In this document: piece by piece, positions 59,898-64,000 of the stretch | Layout of the letters: each line of letters opens with the position of its first letter | Numbering within the stretch: the first letter of the stretch is position 1 | NCBI RefSeq assembly: GCF_029872155.1 | Contig: NZ_JARXLA010000004.1 | Span: 248,001 to 312,000, forward strand | Length of the DNA: 64,000 nt | From: Hyphomicrobium sp. D-2 | GTDB lineage: Bacteria > Pseudomonadota > Alphaproteobacteria > Rhizobiales > Hyphomicrobiaceae | Direction of reading: 5' to 3' | Translations under genes and position numbers: made by a program | Notes under the pieces: model-generated | What the model saw: the letters and a program-made list of their open reading frames with translations, nothing else | Told to the model about the DNA's origin: nothing | Database searches by the model: none

Positions 59898-60129
59898 GTC
59901 GTTAGCTCCTTACTTTGCGGGATGTCCGCGATTGGGTGGGCGTACTGACGACATCAAACCAGAATGGGGAGAGTGCCGAACGGGAAACCGGCGTCCGCGC
60001 GAACGGGGTGCGGTTGTGCTTTCCAGATCATTCGGTGCTTGATCGCGTGCGTTACGGTAACGCTGAGCAAATCAGCTGTCCGTCGCCGCGAATTGAAAAA
60101 CAGTGTTAAAAAATGGGTGGTTAGATAAT

Positions 60130-61197
60130 TTAGCCAATAAAGCTTTCACTATGCCGAGCAGAACGGCGGAAAGCATTGAAGCTGTAGTTGATGCGCCTTG
60201 TGATGGCATCTGAGCCTGCAACGTGCGCAACGACAGCATCGGCGATCTGCCGGATGGTGTGGTCCAATTCCTGCGCAATTGGCCAGATGTATTCAACATC
60301 GGGGGCAGGGTGCAGCAGATGCCGATGGGCTTCTTCTTCCGCCAGCGACTGATTGAACTCGCTTGCCGCTGCGGCAGTCAGCACAGCCTGTTCGCTATCC
60401 TGGAGGCTTTCCCAGAACGGCAGGTTGATCGCCAGCGCTAGAGCGATGCCGTTGCGATTGATGCTGGTGCCGGCGAAATAGGGAGCACTGCGCGTTAATC
60501 CGATGGCATAGCTTGCGATGGCGCCACCGCACTCAGCCGCGAGCAATCCGCCGTTTGCGATTGCATCGGCGATTTGGGCTGGCGCCATGTTGACCGGCTC
60601 AAGCCCCAGACCACGCGCGACATCGCCACCCAGCCCGTTGATCTGCATTTTGTGTTCAGCGAGTGCACTCACCGTTTCGATGCGCTTGCTGGCCATGAGG
60701 TAACTGGTGGGACCGGTATGGGCGGACAGCAGCGGTTTGATATTTGCTTCCGCTCCCAGTTCGTCCCACAGCTCATGCCCGCCGCCTGCCGTGAGCCAGG
60801 TGTTGAGCAGGCGCGGCGGCAATCCGCATTCGCCTGGCAGGCCGGAGAAAAAGCTGAAGGCCCGATGTTGTCCAGAATGTGCGTTGAGGTCGCCGAAGAA
60901 CAGATCCGCGTCGCCCTTTTGCACGGCTGCAAGGCCATCGTCCGCGCTGTACTGAAGCGACACTTCCAGATGCCCTTGCCCGAGCAGCGCAATCGAGCGG
61001 GCGAGCCGGTTGGCCCAATCGGCGGGGCCGGCAAATCCATCGGCCCAAGGTAACGCGAGGCGTAGTTGCCGGATGCCCCGATTGATAGCAGGCGTTGGCG
61101 TGCTGGTCTGATGATCGGCTGCGAAGGATTGCCCGACCGCCAATGTCGATGCGGCGGCGGCAGCACCCGTCGATTTCAGGAAGTCACGGCGGTCCAT
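60130..61197 (-). CDS. Tat-exported DctP-like substrate-binding protein
   Basis: The ATG at 61197 starts a twin-arginine signal (MDRRDFLKSTGAAAAASTL) cut near SFAADHQ. The mature protein of about 330 residues resembles TRAP-transporter DctP binding proteins: RQLRLALPWADGFAG, DADLFFGDLNAHSG, the SASKRIETVSALAEHKMQIN-like region and NGGLLAAECGGAIASYAIGL. The C-terminal helices are AEEEAHRHLLHPAPDVEYIW. Its ligand is unknown. There is no TRAP permease (DctQM) beside it, so it may work with a distant one or have been co-opted. It lies 232 bases from the receiver-like gene. Confidence 0.8.
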   Translation of the reverse strand: MDRRDFLKSTGAAAAASTLAVGQSFAADHQTSTPTPAINRGIRQLRLALPWADGFAGPADWANRLARSIALLGQGHLEVSLQYSADDGLAAVQKGDADLFFGDLNAHSGQHRAFSFFSGLPGECGLPPRLLNTWLTAGGGHELWDELGAEANIKPLLSAHTGPTSYLMASKRIETVSALAEHKMQINGLGGDVARGLGLEPVNMAPAQIADAIANGGLLAAECGGAIASYAIGLTRSAPYFAGTSINRNGIALALAINLPFWESLQDSEQAVLTAAAASEFNQSLAEEEAHRHLLHPAPDVEYIWPIAQELDHTIRQIADAVVAHVAGSDAITRRINYSFNAFRRSARHSESFIG

Positions 61198-61314
61198 CGT
61201 AAGCACATCCCTGACGGCAGATGGCGGCATCAAAACCTATCGTGCTACGGTTGACAACGCCCTGTGCAGTGACGGCGTTATCAGCAGCGGCACCGCGTAA
61301 AGAGTGCGGGCCGG

Positions 61315-61995
61315 TTATGACTTTGCGCATTCAATTGCGACAGCACGTGAAGACCCGATGTTTACCGTGCCACCGTCGCCCATGACGCTGGAGAAAGCAT
61401 CGTTCAGGTTTTGCAGGTCGTTGTCCGGTTCCGGCTGGGCCTCGCTGATGGCGGGCTTGCAGTTGGACGGTGCGCCAGCGCCCAGCTTGATCGGGTCCGC
61501 CTCAGCGAAATTGAAGGCGATGAAATAGCTGGAATCGAACACCGAGAATGAAAAGCCCTTGGCATCGGCGGGCACCGGCTTTTCAAGCGGCAGAGTGAAG
61601 AACAGCGTCAGGATGCCGTCGTCGGTGTGCTCGAGCCAATAGTCGGTCGGCGGTTTAAAGGTGAGATTGGCATCGCCGAGTTTTGCGCTGATGAAGTAGT
61701 CGAACTCCTTCAGGCCGTCGATGTTCACCTGCGCCAGTTCCTGCAACTCCTCGCGCGAGTATTTGCCGTCGCCATTTTTGTCGAGGCCCTCGATCGCGGT
61801 CTCTGTATACAGCTCGTCAAACGTCCAGGCCTGCTGGAGGCCAGCGATGGCGCCATTCTCGTAGAGCACCGTCTCTTTCATCGTCACCCAGACGTGCGGA
61901 TGCGCGGCGGCGCGATCCCACGTTCCAAACATTGCGGTCGTGACGGCAAGCACTGTCGCGACAATGGCGGGCATGGCGGAAATGACGGCGCGCAA
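61315..61995 (-). CDS. DUF1007 periplasmic protein
   Basis: The TTG at 61995 has AGGAG eight bases upstream; ATG at 61974 and longer frames are alternatives. The signal peptide (PAIVATVLAVTTAMFGTWDR) ends before AAAHPHVWVTM, where HPHVW is the family hallmark and could bind metal. An EF-hand-like loop follows (LDKNGDGKYSREEL), then WLEHTDDGILTLFFTLPLE. DUF1007 proteins often accompany nickel, cobalt or zinc transporters. The divergent ZnuA-like gene supports a metal role. The exact function is unknown. Confidence 0.85.
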   Translation of the reverse strand: MRAVISAMPAIVATVLAVTTAMFGTWDRAAAHPHVWVTMKETVLYENGAIAGLQQAWTFDELYTETAIEGLDKNGDGKYSREELQELAQVNIDGLKEFDYFISAKLGDANLTFKPPTDYWLEHTDDGILTLFFTLPLEKPVPADAKGFSFSVFDSSYFIAFNFAEADPIKLGAGAPSNCKPAISEAQPEPDNDLQNLNDAFSSVMGDGGTVNIGSSRAVAIECAKS

Positions 61996-62149
61996 AGCTT
62001 GTTCTCCTGGAGACGGATCGGCGACGCTAGCCGATGCGCAATGATCGCGAATGTGAATGGTGCAGGAACGTGGCAGTTGCGTGGTCGCGTCCGGTACACT
62101 AGCTTTCACCCGGATATTATCACATCACGCCAACAGCAGGATTTATAGC

Positions 62150-63265
62150 ATGACGGGGCGCGTTTGCGCGCTGGGGTCGATGCCCCATTATATAGGTGGC
62201 CGCCCTGCCGATGCGGAGTCCCTGCGCGGTGCGTTGGCGGCAATGCTACTGCGGGTTGCGGCGATCTGGCTTCTGGTGGCTGTGCCTTTCCTTGCGTCCT
62301 CGATCGCCGCCGCCAACGCAGCTGATGGCGCGCCCGATGCTGTGACGTCGGCGGAAGCGCCTCTTGATGTGGTTGTCACCATCAAGCCCATCCATTCGCT
62401 CGTTGCTCAGGTCATGGAGGGCGTAGGACAGCCGTCGCTGCTGGTTGAAGGTTCGGCCTCGCCGCACAGTTTTTCGCTCAAACCATCACAGGTTGCCGCA
62501 ATCAATCGCGCGACCGTGTTTTTCCGTGTGTCGGAATGGCTGGAGCCGTTCACCGGCAAAGTGGTGCGCGCGCTACCAGCGTCGGTCGAGCTTGTAACCT
62601 TGATGGACACGCCGGGGCTGAAGCTGCTGCCCCGGCGCAAGACCGGAACGTTCGAGCCACACGATCACGCGGGTGAGCATTCCCATCATCACGACAGCGA
62701 TCACGGGCATCACCACAGCCACGATGACGTTGGGTCGAGCGACAGCCACATCTGGCTTGATCCGCAGAACGCCAAGCATCTCGTGAGCTACATCGCGGAT
62801 GTGCTGAGCAAGCACTATCCGGCCCATGCCGCGAAGTTTGCGGTGAATGCAGAAGCCGCGCATGGGCGCATCGATGCGCTTGCAGCTGAACTGGAGAGCG
62901 ACCTGCGCGCGGTAAAGGATCGCCCGTTCATCGTGTTCCACGACGCCTATCAGTATTTCGATGTTCGTTTCGCGCTCAACGCGGTTGGCTCGATCACCGT
63001 CAGCCCGGATGTGCGCCCGAGCGCGAAGCGCCTGTCGGAGTTGCGTCGGCGTATCCGTTCGCTGAAGGCCGCATGTGTCTTTGCCGAGCCGATGTATCAG
63101 CCGCGGCTCGTCGAGGCAGTGATTGAGGGCACGGATGCGCGGTCCGGCACGCTGGATCCGGAGGGAATGCTGCTGAAACCGGGGCCTGACCTTTACGAAA
63201 AGCTGATGCGCAATCTCGCGGCGGATCTCAATCGATGCCTGGCAAACGCGGCTAGTGAAGGCTGA
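62150..63265 (+). CDS. ZnuA-like zinc ABC transporter substrate-binding protein
   Basis: The ATG at 62150 was chosen for its AGGA site. A start at 62243 would put the signal peptide (MLLRVAAIWLLVAVPFLASS) first and is equally possible. The family features are VVVTIKPIHSLVAQVMEGVG, the zinc-ligand His in SASPHSFSLKPSQ, the His-rich loop HDHAGEHSHHHDSDHGHHHS, then SHIWLDPQNAKHLVSYIAD and PFIVFHDAYQYF. SITVSPDVRPSAKRL is also typical. It captures zinc in the periplasm for ZnuBC. Those permease and ATPase genes are not in the window. I saw no clear Zur box. Confidence 0.9.
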   Translation: MTGRVCALGSMPHYIGGRPADAESLRGALAAMLLRVAAIWLLVAVPFLASSIAAANAADGAPDAVTSAEAPLDVVVTIKPIHSLVAQVMEGVGQPSLLVEGSASPHSFSLKPSQVAAINRATVFFRVSEWLEPFTGKVVRALPASVELVTLMDTPGLKLLPRRKTGTFEPHDHAGEHSHHHDSDHGHHHSHDDVGSSDSHIWLDPQNAKHLVSYIADVLSKHYPAHAAKFAVNAEAAHGRIDALAAELESDLRAVKDRPFIVFHDAYQYFDVRFALNAVGSITVSPDVRPSAKRLSELRRRIRSLKAACVFAEPMYQPRLVEAVIEGTDARSGTLDPEGMLLKPGPDLYEKLMRNLAADLNRCLANAASEG

Positions 63266-63444
63266 GGTTAAGTCGATTGGCAATCGTCATGAACGGGATG
63301 AGCCACGCGGGTGAGTGTTACCGGTGTTCGGGCATTTGCTTAGATCACCGGCCCTGGCAACGGAGCTAAACCAGCGTCGGGCAGCAGACCAGCCGACACG
63401 CAGGTTCACATTATCCGGGTCTAATTCCGCCTGATGAGGACAAT

Positions 63445-63475
63445 AAAAAAGGCAGCGCTAGAGCGCTGCCTTTTT
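63445..63475. terminator. Bidirectional terminator between the ZnuA-like and L,D-transpeptidase genes
   Basis: GGCAGCGCT (63451-63459) and AGCGCTGCC (63462-63470) form a perfect stem. AAAAAA precedes it and TTTTT follows it, so both converging transcripts can stop here. Confidence 0.9.
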
Positions 63476-63498
63476 GTTTGTTTGGTTTGAGAGAGGAC

Positions 63499-64000
63499 TC
63501 AGAGAGCAGCGCTCTTTTCTTCCTCAGCATGATCGGTGGAAGCACGCCGGGCAGCCTCAGCCGCCTTCTTCGCGGCCTCGGCAGCGCGCTTTGCAGCTTC
63601 GGCAGCGCGGGCTGCGGTGGCAGCGGCGCGTTCGGCGATTGCCAGCGTGTCTTCCGGCAGCGGCAGCAGGCAGCGGGAAACCGCTTCCAGGCTTGCGCTT
63701 CGGAAGCTTGACGGGCTTCGGCTGATCCAGCGGACGGCTGTCGATGTCGGCACCCATCGCTTCAGCTTGCGCCGCAGCAGAAGGAGCGAGGTTGCGTACG
63801 GGGCGCGCAGCCGGACGATATGCCGGTGGCGTACCTTCCGAGCGGGCCGTGCGCAGCGGTGCTACCGGCCGTGGATCAGGGGCTTCATCGCTGGAAGCGA
63901 ACGTCTGGCCGTTGAAGCGCTCCCACGTCACGGTCACCTTGGTGCCAACCGGAATGCGCGGATAGAGATCCAGCACGTCCTCGTTGAGCATGCGGATGCA
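63499..64000 (-). CDS. L,D-transpeptidase (YkuD type), C-terminal part with an apparent frameshift
   Basis: The frame is open at the window edge, so the gene starts beyond 64000. The first codons read CIRMLNEDVLDLYPRIPVGT, which is the catalytic Cys and following segment of the SHGCIRM motif in YkuD enzymes that crosslink peptidoglycan. A linker rich in Pro, Ala and Arg follows. Around 63660-63710 the coding sense moves to another frame, which ends in an Ala/Glu/Lys/Arg helix (AERAAATAARAAEAAKRAAE) and TAA at 63499. The first frame after that point is Arg/Cys-rich and looks non-coding. A 1-nt error or a real tail variant can explain this. Confidence 0.8.

Noticed and set aside
62040-62149. 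Zur box before the ZnuA-like gene
   Set aside because: GATATTATCACATC is only loosely similar and not a palindrome, so it does not support a site call.

Overview
This GC-rich 64 kb window looks like chromosome from a methylotrophic alphaproteobacterium of the order Hyphomicrobiales (Rhizobiales), probably close to Hyphomicrobium. That placement is inferred from four things: the division cluster murB-ddl-ftsQ-ftsA-ftsZ-lpxC-bamD-ligA; the block addAB / nucleotidyltransferase / tsaE fusion / divL / ahcY followed by HPr-EIIA-hprK-chvG-chvI, a gene order typical of rhizobia and Brucella; a serine-glyoxylate aminotransferase, the serine-cycle enzyme of C1 assimilation; and interspersed palindromes of the type common in Hyphomicrobiales. 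I recognised no tRNA, rRNA, CRISPR array, insertion sequence or prophage. The window is mainly conserved core genome.

Layout. 1-7004: peptidoglycan synthesis, division and lipid A genes on the + strand, with an apparent 1-nt insertion near the 5' end of ftsZ. 7005-12327: a long spacer with a C14 run, then bamD, ligA and an orphan sulfotransferase ending at a strong terminator. 12366-16702 (-): aminopeptidase P, prmA and a DUF3754 membrane protein. 17003-19327 (+): an exported or membrane-anchored protein with a C-terminal J domain, then pcm. 19385-19484: two palindromic repeats. 19488-33961 (-): a small secreted protein, trxA, addA, addB, a MurU-like nucleotidyltransferase, a TsaE-AmgK fusion, DivL and ahcY. 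34315-35787 (+): an orphan TadG/vWA-like protein. 35909-40059 (-): HPr, EIIA, HprK, ChvG and ChvI. 40196-47883: mostly + strand genes (HugZ-like, a GT83-like glycosyltransferase, a His/Cys-tailed redoxin, a HAD phosphatase, a TPR-cytochrome c fusion, PspC) with pyrE on the minus strand. 47942-49101: a short basic protein and the divergent pair mop / modE. 49299-57686: a large MscS-family channel, murA, aat, accC, accB and aroQ. 58194-59387: serine-glyoxylate aminotransferase with a good sigma70-type promoter. 59499-64000: a receiver-like gene whose only plausible start is ATA, a Tat-exported DctP-like binding protein, DUF1007, a ZnuA-like zinc-binding protein, and the 3' part of an L,D-transpeptidase with an apparent frameshift.

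How it fits together. Many genes concern the envelope: precursor synthesis (murB, ddl, murA), probable recycling (MurU and AmgK-like), division (ftsQAZ), outer membrane (lpxC, bamD), crosslinking (L,D-transpeptidase) and envelope stress sensing (chvGI, the MscS channel). DivL links this to cell-cycle control. The ChvGI and nitrogen-type PTS genes sit together. The zinc, molybdate and His-rich proteins form a scattered metal theme.

Limits. All assignments come from reading motifs by eye. No alignment, database search or structure prediction was run. Residue numbers follow the start chosen here. Two apparent frameshifts (ftsZ and the L,D-transpeptidase) and a 14-nt homopolymer mean the base accuracy of the assembly deserves checking.
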